A program made the translations under genes and the position numbers. From Candidatus Magasanikiibacteriota bacterium (GTDB lineage Bacteria > Patescibacteriota > Patescibacteriia > Magasanikbacterales > UBA922), in contig JAHFIC010000004.1 of assembly GCA_023246555.1 (NCBI GenBank), forward strand, positions 1 to 39,343: a stretch of 39,343 nt of DNA. The letters are read 5' to 3'. Below, piece by piece: positions 31,090 to 39,343 of this stretch; within the stretch, counting starts at the first letter, position 1, and every line of letters starts with the position of its first letter. The notes below the pieces were generated by a model. That model did no database searches. It was not told the origin of the DNA and saw nothing but the letters and a program-made list of their open reading frames with translations.

Positions 31090-32420
31090 AACATGTCCAC
31101 TTCATCGGCATTTGCGGTGTTGCCATGTCGGCCTTGGCCATTGCCTGCAAAAAAGCCGACTGGCACGTCACTGGCTCGGACGCCGGATTTTTCCCTCCCG
31201 TTTCGACGGCGCTCACACACGCCGGTATTTCTTTTTACCCCGGCTGGCATCCGGAAAAAATGGGTATACCTGATCTCGTGGTGGTCGGCAATGTCGCGAG
31301 TTCCACGAATCCGGAATGGCTTGTCGTACAGGAAAAAAAAATCCCCTACCTCTCGTATCCGGAATTTATCGCCAAATACCTTGTGAAACCAATATCCGTC
31401 GTCTGCGCCGGTACCTATGGTAAAACGACCAGCGCTGCACTGTTGACATGGATCCTCACACAGGCCGGAAAAAATCCGAGTTATCTGTTTGGCGGACTCG
31501 CGATCGACGCGTTTGATTCAGCTGCGCTTACTGATAGCGACATAAGCGTCCTCGAAGGCGACGAATACAAAAGCGCGCGCTGGGACAATCGGCCGAAATT
31601 CGCGCACTACTCCCCCACCCATCTCATTCTGACCGGCATCTCCTGGGATCATGCCGATGTGTATCCAACCGAGGAATCGTACAAAAAGGTGTTTGCTGAG
31701 CTTCTCCAATCTGTACCAAAAAACGGTGTTGTGATCGCGGCCGGCAAAACCTATGGTTCAGATGCCAATCTGCCTTGGCGCTACGAAAATGTGAACTCCC
31801 CGCCGCAGGGAATTGCTTTTGCTATCGTTCACGATAAAAAAACCTACCATGTTGAAAGTCCGATGCTTGGTGAATACCAAGCCGCGAATATTACCGGCTG
31901 TTTTGCCATGGCGCACGCGCTTGGAATTGACGCGGAAACAACCATTGCCGCTATAAAAAATTTCCAAGGACTCAAGCGCCGACTCGAAAAACGACTCGAT
32001 GGACCGATCACCATTTTCGACGATATCGCCCACTCCCCCGCCAAGGCCAAGGCGACGCTCGCAACGCTCAGAAAAATTTATTCAGGAAAAATTGTCGCGG
32101 TCTTTGAACCGAATACTGGAAATCGGAAAACGATCGCTCTCTCAAGTTATGCTGACGCCTTCAATAACGCCAATGAAGTAATTATCCCTGCATTGACAAA
32201 AATCAAAAAAGATGTGAATGATGAAGGTGCCACCATGGATGGCGAGGGGTTGTGTGCAGTCATTGGGAAAATTCACCACAATGCCCAATATATCGGCGAT
32301 GATGTGAAACTGATCGATCATATCCGGCGCATAGTACAGTCAGGTGATGTAGTGGTATTCCTCGGTTCCCATGGATTTCGCGGGATAATCGACGTATTAA
32401 TAAAAAAATTACACCTATGA
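31086..32420 (+). CDS. Mur ligase, Mpl/MurC type
   Basis: The 444-residue product has the Rossmann start HFIGICGVAMSALAIA, the P-loop CAGTYGKTTSAALLTWIL (residues 107-124), EGDEYKSARWDNRPKFAHY and the His-Asp SWDHADVYPTEE, the exact order seen in Mpl, which ligates tripeptide to UDP-MurNAc during murein recycling. MurC, which adds L-Ala, is the alternative, and reduced genomes may use such an enzyme for that step. GTYGKTT replaces the more common GTHGKTT. The ATG at 31086 overlaps the upstream stop by ATGA, and its own TGA overlaps the next start the same way, so translation is coupled. MurD, MurE and MurF are not in the window. Confidence 0.88.
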   Translation: MKHVHFIGICGVAMSALAIACKKADWHVTGSDAGFFPPVSTALTHAGISFYPGWHPEKMGIPDLVVVGNVASSTNPEWLVVQEKKIPYLSYPEFIAKYLVKPISVVCAGTYGKTTSAALLTWILTQAGKNPSYLFGGLAIDAFDSAALTDSDISVLEGDEYKSARWDNRPKFAHYSPTHLILTGISWDHADVYPTEESYKKVFAELLQSVPKNGVVIAAGKTYGSDANLPWRYENVNSPPQGIAFAIVHDKKTYHVESPMLGEYQAANITGCFAMAHALGIDAETTIAAIKNFQGLKRRLEKRLDGPITIFDDIAHSPAKAKATLATLRKIYSGKIVAVFEPNTGNRKTIALSSYADAFNNANEVIIPALTKIKKDVNDEGATMDGEGLCAVIGKIHHNAQYIGDDVKLIDHIRRIVQSGDVVVFLGSHGFRGIIDVLIKKLHL

Positions 32421-32995
32421 AAATCCCATCCCAAGCAAAACGCGTTTTCAAAGGAAAAATTTTTGACGTCTACCAATGGGAACAACAAATGTTTGATGGC
32501 TCTCATGAAACATTTGAAATGCTCAAACGCCCAGATACGGTGCAAATCATCGCGACGGGCGATGAAAAAATATTTATTGCAAAAGAACAGCAGCCAAATC
32601 GGACCGAGCCGTATCTTACGTTGTTCGGCGGCCGAGTTGACGATGGCGAGGAACCGCTTGCCGCGGCCAAACGGGAACTTTTGGAAGAAGCCGGTATGAC
32701 TACGAACGATTGGGAACTCTGGTGTACGAAAGAACCAGCAAGCAAAATTGAATGGACGGTATACACATTTATTGCCCGCGGATGCAAACAAACCCATGCG
32801 CAGTGCCTTGACGCGGGAGAAAAAATTACTCTCCATGAAGTAAACCTTGATGAATTTGTCACCAACGCGACACACCCATCATTTCGCAATCTTGGTATTA
32901 CCTGGGAACTCTTACGGCTTCAGCTTGAACCAAAAAAGCTGGAGGAATTTAAGAAAAAACTGTTTATTTCCCCTCATCCGCCACTTCAGCAGTAA
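32417..32995 (+). CDS. NUDIX hydrolase, ADP-ribose pyrophosphatase-like
   Basis: The 192-residue product has the classic N-terminal start of ADP-sugar Nudix enzymes (FKGKIFDVYQWEQQMFDG, VQIIATGDEKIFIAKEQQP) and a complete Nudix box (GGRVDDGEEPLAAAKRE, then LLEEAGM). It hydrolyses a nucleoside-diphosphate-linked compound, perhaps ADP-ribose or UDP-sugars. It starts inside the Mpl-like stop (ATGA) and ends overlapping the zinc ribbon gene by 32 nt on the other strand. The association with murein genes may hint at a UDP-sugar substrate. Confidence 0.9.
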   Translation: MKIPSQAKRVFKGKIFDVYQWEQQMFDGSHETFEMLKRPDTVQIIATGDEKIFIAKEQQPNRTEPYLTLFGGRVDDGEEPLAAAKRELLEEAGMTTNDWELWCTKEPASKIEWTVYTFIARGCKQTHAQCLDAGEKITLHEVNLDEFVTNATHPSFRNLGITWELLRLQLEPKKLEEFKKKLFISPHPPLQQ

Positions 32996-33131
32996 CGCCG
33001 CTATCCACCACATCCAGAATCAGAAGCGAAATGCCGCAGTGATTGCACTCCACCACCTGATCTTTCACAAGCGGCTGCGGGAGCGCTGAAAGATCGACTG
33101 AATTTTTGCATTCTGGACAAATCAACGTCAT
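32964..33131 (-). CDS. Small zinc ribbon protein, LysW-like (55 aa)
   Basis: The product has 55 residues: MTLICPECKNSVDL, a 15-residue loop, then VVECNHCGISLLIL, a two-CxxC zinc ribbon, and an acidic tail. This spacing resembles LysW/ArgW amino-group carrier proteins, but the tail reads VADEGK instead of EDWGE, so the glutamyl-attachment residue is not obvious. The ATG at 33131 was chosen; a longer frame (to 33194) adds a hydrophobic, unrelated segment. A -10-like TATACT (33157-33162, minus) is shared with the divergent PLP enzyme promoter. No LysX-like ligase is adjacent, although an ATP-grasp gene lies about 6 kb away. Confidence 0.65.
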   Translation of the reverse strand: MTLICPECKNSVDLSALPQPLVKDQVVECNHCGISLLILDVVDSGVTAEVADEGK

Positions 33132-33156
33132 AAAAATAAAAGAAAAATACGAAAAC

Positions 33157-33164
33157 AGTATAAC
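33157..33164. promoter_or_regulatory. Overlapping divergent -10 elements (AGTATAAC)
   Basis: The plus strand gives TATAAC (33159-33164), 15 nt before the PLP-gene ATG. The minus strand gives TATACT (33157-33162), 25 nt before the zinc ribbon ATG. The octamer is the reverse complement of the one at 27645-27652. The -35 boxes on both sides are weak. Confidence 0.5.
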
Positions 33165-33179
33165 CAGAACTTGAATGAT

Positions 33180-34028
33180 ATGCAAACTCCACAAGAATCA
33201 TTCCCGGCGCTCGCGCATGCACTTGGTGTTCCAAGCATTTTTTTGAAACGGGAAGACCTTCACCCGCTTGGTTCTCACAAAGGGCGGTCGATTCCACCAA
33301 TGATAGAGCACTATGTGGCCAATGGAGTCCGTAATTTTGTTATTTCCTCGTCCGGTAACGCCGCGATTGCCGCGGTAAAAACACTGCCGGAAGGTTGTAC
33401 GCTGAAAATACTTATCGGCGAGAAGATTGGTGTTGAAAAAGAGAAGCAATTGAAAAAAGAGATCGGAAATCAAAAATCAATTATTTTGGAAAAACGAAAA
33501 AATCCGAAACAAACGGCGTTTCTCATGGAGAAAAATGGACAAGCAAAGAACCTCCGCCAATCGACGGACGATACGGCGCTATCGGGGTACGAATCGCTTG
33601 CCGAAGAATTAAAAGCGATCCCAAACCTCCAAGCAGTGTTTATTCCAACCTCATCGGGCACGACCGCTCAAGCGCTCGGAAAAAACCTGCCCGGCGTGCA
33701 AATCCATATTGTCCAAACCGCCGCCGTGCACCCGATCGCGGAGACTTTTGATAAAAATTTTATTCCGCAAAAAAACAGCGTGGCAAACGCAATCGTCGAT
33801 GCCGTCGCCCACCGAAAAAACGCCGTCATACGAGCCGTCAAACAATCCGGTGGTTCCGGTTGGGTTGTTTCGGACGATGAGATACAAAAAGCGGCCATAA
33901 TCGTAAAAGAAACCATCGGCCTCGGTATCTCCCCAAATAGCGCTCTCTCGATCGCCGGACTTGGCAAAGCCATAAACCATGCTTGGCGATTTCCCGATTC
34001 AGTCGCCTGTCTCACGACTGGCGCGTAG
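33180..34028 (+). CDS. Fold-type II PLP enzyme (threonine synthase/TrpB-like), short
   Basis: The 282-residue product has the Lys-containing KREDLHPLGSHKGRS (Schiff-base Lys), the substrate/phosphate loop VISSSGNAAIAAVKT, and PTSSGTTAQALG for the PLP phosphate. These are hallmarks of the threonine-synthase-like fold-type II family, but it is short for threonine synthase (about 350-480) and lacks its N-terminal extension. The substrate could be an amino acid such as Thr, Ser or Cys; unknown. The ATG at 33180 is the likely start. It overlaps the convergent methyltransferase by 17 nt. Confidence 0.8.
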   Translation: MQTPQESFPALAHALGVPSIFLKREDLHPLGSHKGRSIPPMIEHYVANGVRNFVISSSGNAAIAAVKTLPEGCTLKILIGEKIGVEKEKQLKKEIGNQKSIILEKRKNPKQTAFLMEKNGQAKNLRQSTDDTALSGYESLAEELKAIPNLQAVFIPTSSGTTAQALGKNLPGVQIHIVQTAAVHPIAETFDKNFIPQKNSVANAIVDAVAHRKNAVIRAVKQSGGSGWVVSDDEIQKAAIIVKETIGLGISPNSALSIAGLGKAINHAWRFPDSVACLTTGA

Positions 34029-34686
34029 CGATCGAGACGATATTCATTCCCCGGGCATCAAATTGCTTTTCCACGACCAGCCCGGCGATCTCGCACCACT
34101 TCGCGATATCTTCCGGCGTATAAGCGTAGTACAGCCGCTCGCCAATCACCGCTCCGCGAGCGTCTTTCCACGGCACTATCATCTCCCGATCAATACTTCC
34201 TAATCTCCATTTTCCCGTTTCTAATTTCTTCTTCGCCCAACCTGAATGCAGATTCCAATTCGTCATGACGAGCATTCCGCGTGGTTTCAATACTCGCCGA
34301 ATCTCGCGAAGAGTTTGTACGCGCTCCTTGTCTGCCGAAAGATGGTGAAACGCCGCTAGGCAAAAAACGATGTCGAACGATTCATCGGGGCAAGGAATCC
34401 GCGTCATCTCGCCCAATCGAACATCAATATCCGGAAAACGCGCTCGCGCCAGCTCGAGCAGGGCTTCGCTAAAATCCACACCGACGTATTCAATATCCTT
34501 GACTGTTCCTTTTTCTACAAATGCCTGGTACAGTCGCGCATTGCCACAGGCCAAATCCAACACCCGACTGTCCGGTTTCGCATACGCGGCGAGGACAAAG
34601 ATCTCCTCTGTTACACGGGATCGCGTTTTTGAAAAACGCTCTCCGATGATATTATAAACATTTTGGTTATTAGAATTGTCTATAAT
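34012..34686 (-). CDS. SAM-dependent methyltransferase (type 11), no canonical start codon
   Basis: The product has SAM-binding motif I VLDLACGNARLYQAF, then VGVDFSEALLELAR, FDIVFCLAAFHHL and LKPRGMLVMTNWN, a class I Rossmann methyltransferase of unknown substrate. The family-like N-terminus NVYNIIGERFSKTRSRVTEEI lies upstream of any in-frame ATG, GTG or TTG. Between it and the in-frame TAA only ATT (34686) or ATA (34683) could start it, and both overlap the stop of the giant upstream gene. The first GTG/TTG (34566/34563) would delete about 40 conserved-looking residues. I give the ATT as the provisional start: coupled initiation at a rare codon, a frameshift, or a sequence error. Confidence 0.75.
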   Translation of the reverse strand: MIDNSNNQNVYNIIGERFSKTRSRVTEEIFVLAAYAKPDSRVLDLACGNARLYQAFVEKGTVKDIEYVGVDFSEALLELARARFPDIDVRLGEMTRIPCPDESFDIVFCLAAFHHLSADKERVQTLREIRRVLKPRGMLVMTNWNLHSGWAKKKLETGKWRLGSIDREMIVPWKDARGAVIGERLYYAYTPEDIAKWCEIAGLVVEKQFDARGMNIVSIATRQS

Positions 34687-37600
34687 ATAAGAGCGAAGAA
34701 CTTAAACAACTGTTTTAATCGGTTGCCTGTCGGAGCGCTTGACGATGAATGACAATCGCTCGGGCATGAGCCGGTTGATTCTCCATAATCGCATGTGCCG
34801 TTGCCATTGCAGGCGGTCCAACTGCCGCTTCCGCCGCAGTCAGATGGACAAGAACTATAAGACTCATTGGATTCGCAAGCGCCGTTGTTGTTGCAGGAAC
34901 TACTGCCGCCGCCGCAGTCAGATGGACAAGCTGAGTATGATTCGTTTGAGTCGCAGACGTTGTTGTAGTTGCATCCTGACGATCCGCAATCGCTTGGACA
35001 CGAACCAGTTGATTCTCCATAATCGCATGTGCCGTTGCCATTGCAGGCGGTATTCCCGCTTCCCGCGCAGTCCGATGGGCAGGATGTTGTCGACTCATTT
35101 GAATCACAAACACGATTGTTGTTGCAGTTCGCTGTGGTGCTACCACTGCTCGCGCACCCGCTAGGACAACCATTATTATCATAGGTGCACCATTGCGTTG
35201 TGGATCCGGGCGCAGGACATGCGCTACAAGCATTTGGGTTACTGCACGTCACGCTGTTTTTCACACATGAATTGGTGGTACTGTTCCATGTCCAGTCTGG
35301 ACCGCAGGAGGAGCTTGTTCCGCCACCGCCGCTTGAAGCGCAAGGCGCGCTTGAACTATTAGAATAACAGGCCGAGGTCGAGTCGCACCACGTGAAGTTA
35401 TGCGCCTCGCAAGTGGAGCGAGAAGTGCATTTTACCGGCATGGCCGAACAGGAGCTTGAACTGCAATCATTCGGACATCCGGTTCCCGTTTCACCGCTAT
35501 CGCAGATCCCGTCGTTATCGCACTTAGGCGCGCAGTCAGTGACACACGATGTGACGGTTTCTCCGCTATCGCAGATGTTATTCCCGCAATATCCGCCGAC
35601 AGTTGTTTGGCACGAAACCGGACAGCCATCGCCAGTCCACTGGCACCATTTTGTCGCGCTCGATGTGCGGCATGCGTCACACGCCTTTGGCGCTGAACAC
35701 ACAACTCCATCGCGCACGCAGGACCGCGCTTCAAGATCATAGTGCCAGCCGCTCCCGCCGCAATAGGTTGTTGTGTCTGATGAGCAATCAGACGGACAGG
35801 AAGCGATGGTTTCATTGCTATCGCAGGTGCCATTCTTATTGCAAGTCGTCCCCGAGCACGCGGCGCTTTGGCAGGCGCCGTTGCACCAGTAAAACCCATG
35901 TGAAGTGCAGTCAACCTGGGTCGTACAGGCCGATGGGGTCGCGGTGCAAAAAGATGTTATTGTACCCGTACAATCATAAGGACATTTGGTTGAAGTTTCT
36001 CCCGGATCGCACACCGCGTTTCCGCAGAACGCTCCGCCGTCTTTGCAGGCTGACGCCGAACAACTATTGCCGCACCAGTATGAACCGCGGCCGATACATC
36101 CGGTCTTTGTTCTACAGTAATATGGGCTGCCATTACAAAGCGGATCTTCTCCCGGGGCGCAGTCTTGAAGACAAGATTCTGTAGTTTCTCGTCCGTTGCA
36201 AGCGCCATCACCGCACCACGGCGTCGCCGGGCATTCAGACGGACAAATGGTTGATGTTTCGGATCCGCCACAGACACCATCCCCATTGCACACAGTGGTA
36301 GAACCGCAATCTGAAGGACAGGAGCCGGAAGATTCTCCGTACTCGCAACTGCCGTCGTTGTCACAAGCCGTAGTTCCGCCGCAGTCAGAGCGGCAAGAAT
36401 CATAGGTTTCATTTGATTCGCAAACGCCGTTGCTATTGCAAACAAGCGCCACGGTATCGCAATCGGACGGGCAACTTTCTGCGGTTTCACTGCTATCGCA
36501 GATATTGTTGCCGCAGATTGGCGTTATGGGTTGTTCATCCGGAACACACGATCCATAAATACTGCAACCCTGCTGATCGATTGTGATGTCACGATGCATC
36601 GCGCTAGGGCATGGACTTGGCCGCGTCGGACAAGCAATCGGCTTTGGCTCTGGCGGCAAAACACATGACCAATCAGCGCACGGATTTTTTCTCTTATCAG
36701 GAGGCAATGGCGCTTCTCCCGGCGCGCATATTCTTGGCATCACTGCCGGACAAATCGGCGACTGACATTCGGAATAAATGGTACAGCCGTTTTGATCAAC
36801 GCTTTCGCTTCTAAATAGTCCGACCTGACAATCAACTGGTTTCGCCGGACAGCGATTTTTTTCTATCGGAATACATCCGCCCGGAACCCAGCAGCCATCG
36901 ACTTTTTGTTTCGTCTCGCGGTATTCTCCATTCGGACAGGAAAGATACGAAGTTATCGGACAAATCCGAGTATCAAAAGAAGCACAAGAACGCGACCCTT
37001 CATCCCAAAATTGGCCATGTCCACAACCCCGCCGATTATCCTTTTCACAACGTCTCAAGAGATAATCATAGTAAAATCCTTCTTCGCACGAAGCAATGTT
37101 CGTTGGCACGCAATCTCGCTTCCCGCTATCCCAGAAAAACCCGCTTGAACAAACTTGCGCAACATTAGTCGTACAATCCTGCGGATAGGAAATGGTCCCA
37201 TTTGAACCAATGGTTGGTTTACAGTTTTCTGTCTCATTTGTTTTTCGACAAATCCCTTGCCCGCCATCCCAATAAAATCCGGTGCCACAGGCAATAAACC
37301 TCTCTGGGGGCTTAAAGAATGGATCTGTCAGGCAATTTTTTCCATCCCAATATGTGCCAACGGCACAGGATTGCTGAACCGATGTTTCGGTCGTTGATAC
37401 GCATCGCGCCTGTCCAGCATCCCAGAAAAAACCTGGGGCACAGGCAACCGGCTGTAATGCCACAGTGATCCACTGGCACTCTGGCACTTTCTGGTTTTTA
37501 CGACAATAAGTCTCACATGATTCTGAGGTGTTGCACCTCGCCGCAAGCGGATTATCCAGCTCATATCGCGCTTTTTCCAATTCAATATTTTTACGCTCGC

Positions 37601-39343
37601 GTTCCAAATCATCGCCCATGACCTCGCGCTGATGGCGCAGTTCCTGATCCAAAAACTGAGTCTGGATCGACTGACAGGTCTTGTCACAGCCAAATGGATC
37701 AAGACTCAATCTGGCCTCAAACAGGCGCTTTTGTTCGGCATAGCGCTCATTGAGACGGGCATACGAGTCCTGGATTTTTTCTTCCCACAACTGTTTTCTG
37801 GTATCAAAATTATCCCACTTTGTCTCATTCAATTTTCGGAAAAACTCATCATTTTCCTGCCGTTCAACCCGATCTGTTTGATGCCGCAGTTCTCGCTCTT
37901 CATAATCAATTTGGGAACGGGCAATCTGGCGTGATCGCTCTTCCTCCAGCCGCTGTTGTTCGATTTTTCTCCATTTGAACTGCAAAGCGTTTTGAAACTC
38001 CGGATCATAGGCCTTGATACTGTCGATCGCAACCTGTGGAGCTGAAACGAAGCGCTCGTACACCCGATCAAACTCTTCCGGCCGCTCGGCATCGCGAACA
38101 TAGGTCGCGAGCTTATCAATCTTTTGCTTGACAATGGCGGATTTCACCTCCGGGCTGATTTCGATCGCTTCAATCGAAGCAATGTCCTGCGGATCGAGCG
38201 AGGCATAGCGCTCGGCAAATCGCTCGCCCTCGCGGCGATACCGCGCCTCGACTTCGCCTGTCATTTGATTTTCTAGAGACTCCAGGAAGCCGCTTTTTTC
38301 CGGGTCGCCCTGCACCTCTTGTTCGAGTTCACGCAAAAGTGCAAATGTTTTAGGAGTCGGATTTTCGATCATTTTTCGCGACAATGCGGTAAACAGTTCT
38401 GCTTGATTTTGCGAGGTCGCGTCAGTAAAACGCGCCTTAAACGCGGTCACGGCCTTTTCATGGGCATCCGCCAAATCTTTTGCCACGACACTTCCCTGCG
38501 TCAAGCGATTGCGAAAATCTTCGAGGGCAATAACTTGTCCGGCATCGGACAAATCACGATGTTCAATAAGAGACGCTTTCACGACCGGATCCTGTATCTG
38601 TTCGAACTTGCGTTCAAATTTTTTCGAAACCAACTCTTTCGCCTCCTCGAGCTTCTCGAGCACGTCTGATGGCACATTGGACGTATTCTTGATATCTTCA
38701 AGAAGCGTAAACAACCGTATGTCATCGCCTGGAGAAAACTCCACATACCGCTTCAATTGCTCCGCCCTCACTATTGGCGGCAAATTTTTCACCCGCATCT
38801 CGAACTGCTCGACAGTATTTTTCTTCGCTAGTGCCACCGCCTCTTTGATATTGTCCGGCGCGACGTCGCTCATTGACGTGAGAATAACCAAGTGGCGCAG
38901 ATCTCGAAGGTCAGATCCGGTTTGCTTTTTAAGCGCCTGTGTGAGCCGCTCACTCGCCGCCTCGGGAGTAGGGTCCACCATACCGAGCACGTTCACGAAA
39001 TTTTCGGTCATTTTGCTTTTGTTTTCATTGATCACAGTGACAAGCTGTTCGGTTTCTTTCGATACGGTCTCACCTTCGCCTTCAGCCACGAAAGCGGCTG
39101 CTGTGATCACTGTCTCCTGAAGCGTATCAAGAATTTTTTGTTCTTTAATATGCTTATCAGCAAAGTTATCCATGAGGGCCGCGACAGCTTCTGGATCTTC
39201 TTCCCGCTCTTTGCTCAAGTCAGCCGCCGCACTGCTTACATCAGAAAGTCGCCCCTCAGAGCGCTCAATCGCAGCCGCAATCACATCGGCGTCCACGGCG
39301 CTAACACCCTTCTCGTCCACAAGCTGTTTCACTTCCCACAGCT
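34680..39343 (-). CDS. Giant Cys-rich repeat surface protein, 5' end outside window
   Basis: The frame is open to the right edge (at least 1553 residues); the GTG at 39332 is not a convincing start. Three regions follow. First, a Cys-free, highly charged helical and coiled-coil part (about 1-590, with EERSRQIARSQIDYEERELR-type stretches). Second, about 600-930, a block of six CxxGxFWDxG modules and three CPxGxxR...DxxGCxIYGxC modules. Third, about 940-1537, fourteen copies of a 20-residue motif C-x3-G-x-C-[DE]-x2-E-[ST]-x3-C-P-[SN]-D-C mixed with CxxHxFxWCxxxC units. The tail ends NRLKQLFKFFALIL, basic then hydrophobic. Disulfide-stabilised extracellular repeats with Asp/Asn/Glu may bind Ca2+. 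A stalk-like cell-surface adhesin is inferred; a signal peptide would lie outside. Confidence 0.85.
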   Translation of the reverse strand, partial: LWEVKQLVDEKGVSAVDADVIAAAIERSEGRLSDVSSAAADLSKEREEDPEAVAALMDNFADKHIKEQKILDTLQETVITAAAFVAEGEGETVSKETEQLVTVINENKSKMTENFVNVLGMVDPTPEAASERLTQALKKQTGSDLRDLRHLVILTSMSDVAPDNIKEAVALAKKNTVEQFEMRVKNLPPIVRAEQLKRYVEFSPGDDIRLFTLLEDIKNTSNVPSDVLEKLEEAKELVSKKFERKFEQIQDPVVKASLIEHRDLSDAGQVIALEDFRNRLTQGSVVAKDLADAHEKAVTAFKARFTDATSQNQAELFTALSRKMIENPTPKTFALLRELEQEVQGDPEKSGFLESLENQMTGEVEARYRREGERFAERYASLDPQDIASIEAIEISPEVKSAIVKQKIDKLATYVRDAERPEEFDRVYERFVSAPQVAIDSIKAYDPEFQNALQFKWRKIEQQRLEEERSRQIARSQIDYEERELRHQTDRVERQENDEFFRKLNETKWDNFDTRKQLWEEKIQDSYARLNERYAEQKRLFEARLSLDPFGCDKTCQSIQTQFLDQELRHQREVMGDDLERERKNIELEKARYELDNPLAARCNTSESCETYCRKNQKVPECQWITVALQPVACAPGFFWDAGQARCVSTTETSVQQSCAVGTYWDGKNCLTDPFFKPPERFIACGTGFYWDGGQGICRKTNETENCKPTIGSNGTISYPQDCTTNVAQVCSSGFFWDSGKRDCVPTNIASCEEGFYYDYLLRRCEKDNRRGCGHGQFWDEGSRSCASFDTRICPITSYLSCPNGEYRETKQKVDGCWVPGGCIPIEKNRCPAKPVDCQVGLFRSESVDQNGCTIYSECQSPICPAVMPRICAPGEAPLPPDKRKNPCADWSCVLPPEPKPIACPTRPSPCPSAMHRDITIDQQGCSIYGSCVPDEQPITPICGNNICDSSETAESCPSDCDTVALVCNSNGVCESNETYDSCRSDCGGTTACDNDGSCEYGESSGSCPSDCGSTTVCNGDGVCGGSETSTICPSECPATPWCGDGACNGRETTESCLQDCAPGEDPLCNGSPYYCRTKTGCIGRGSYWCGNSCSASACKDGGAFCGNAVCDPGETSTKCPYDCTGTITSFCTATPSACTTQVDCTSHGFYWCNGACQSAACSGTTCNKNGTCDSNETIASCPSDCSSDTTTYCGGSGWHYDLEARSCVRDGVVCSAPKACDACRTSSATKWCQWTGDGCPVSCQTTVGGYCGNNICDSGETVTSCVTDCAPKCDNDGICDSGETGTGCPNDCSSSSCSAMPVKCTSRSTCEAHNFTWCDSTSACYSNSSSAPCASSGGGGTSSSCGPDWTWNSTTNSCVKNSVTCSNPNACSACPAPGSTTQWCTYDNNGCPSGCASSGSTTANCNNNRVCDSNESTTSCPSDCAGSGNTACNGNGTCDYGESTGSCPSDCGSSGCNYNNVCDSNESYSACPSDCGGGSSSCNNNGACESNESYSSCPSDCGGSGSWTACNGNGTCDYGESTGSCPSDCHSSSSAPTGNRLKQLFKFFALIL
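34774..35051. repeat. Exact 44-nt repeat encoding two Cys-rich motifs
   Basis: 34774-34817 and 35008-35051 are identical over 44 nt. They encode two identical CNGNGTCDYGESTG modules, which indicates recent duplication or gene conversion within the Cys-rich region. Other modules differ at the DNA level. Confidence 0.9.

Overview
This looks like chromosomal DNA from a small-genome bacterium, most likely a member of the Candidate Phyla Radiation (Patescibacteria). That placement is inferred: there is no rRNA or ribosomal protein gene in the window. It rests on tightly packed genes, few Shine-Dalgarno (SD) sites in front of housekeeping genes, a stand-alone module that usually precedes VirD4/HerA-like ATPases, and very large Cys-rich surface proteins. 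UGA serves as a normal stop (for example in the DUF4430 gene, the small permease and the Mpl-like ligase), so the recoded-UGA lineages are excluded.

Layout. 1-725 is the 5' part of a secreted protein (minus strand). 833-9540 is a long minus-strand housekeeping block: dusB, a CaCA antiporter, a GCS2-type ligase, pyrG and two small unknown genes, then a terminator, then dnaG-rpoD. 9567-13611 is a plus-strand cobalamin island: a sigma70 promoter, a cobalamin riboswitch with a terminator, a small anchored DUF4430 protein, an 880-residue protein with two DUF4430-like domains plus an alpha/alpha-toroid-like domain (the parts list of animal intrinsic factor/transcobalamin), and a small ECF-S-like permease. 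13561-15199 (minus) encodes a T4SS-like membrane module and a tiny membrane protein, flanked by 9-nt-period AGCT repeats. 15304-21631 (minus) is the export operon secA-nudix-secD-secF; SecD carries an inserted parvulin foldase segment. 21675-22846 (plus) holds two strongly SD-led genes, a 58-residue membrane protein and a HAD phosphatase. 22922-25607 (minus) is murB, an unknown 461-residue gene and a ribosome hibernation factor. 25609-28435 (plus) holds an ATP-grasp ligase, a PEBP protein and an NlpC/P60-like protein. Two more small minus-strand cassettes sit among them. 29261-32995 (plus) is a murein cluster: mraY, a GNAT/aminoacyl-transferase-like gene, an Mpl/MurC-like ligase and a Nudix gene. 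32964-39343 holds a LysW-like zinc ribbon, a PLP enzyme, a methyltransferase and the 3' 4.66 kb of a giant Cys-rich repeat protein.

How it fits together. The housekeeping parts cover transcription and replication priming, protein export, cell-wall precursor synthesis and CTP synthesis. The most coherent accessory system is the riboswitch-controlled cobalamin-capture island, which would suit a B12 auxotroph with reduced metabolism.

Two features run through the whole window. First, promoters are very regular (TTGACA-like, 17 nt, TANNNT-like), often divergent with shared -35 or -10 elements, and several imply nearly leaderless transcripts. Second, degenerate short-period tandem repeats (7, 8 or 9 nt) occur between genes and also inside dusB, secA, murB, the DUF4430 gene, the GNAT gene and the ATP-grasp gene without breaking the frames. 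No tRNA, rRNA, CRISPR array, transposase or phage gene was recognised.
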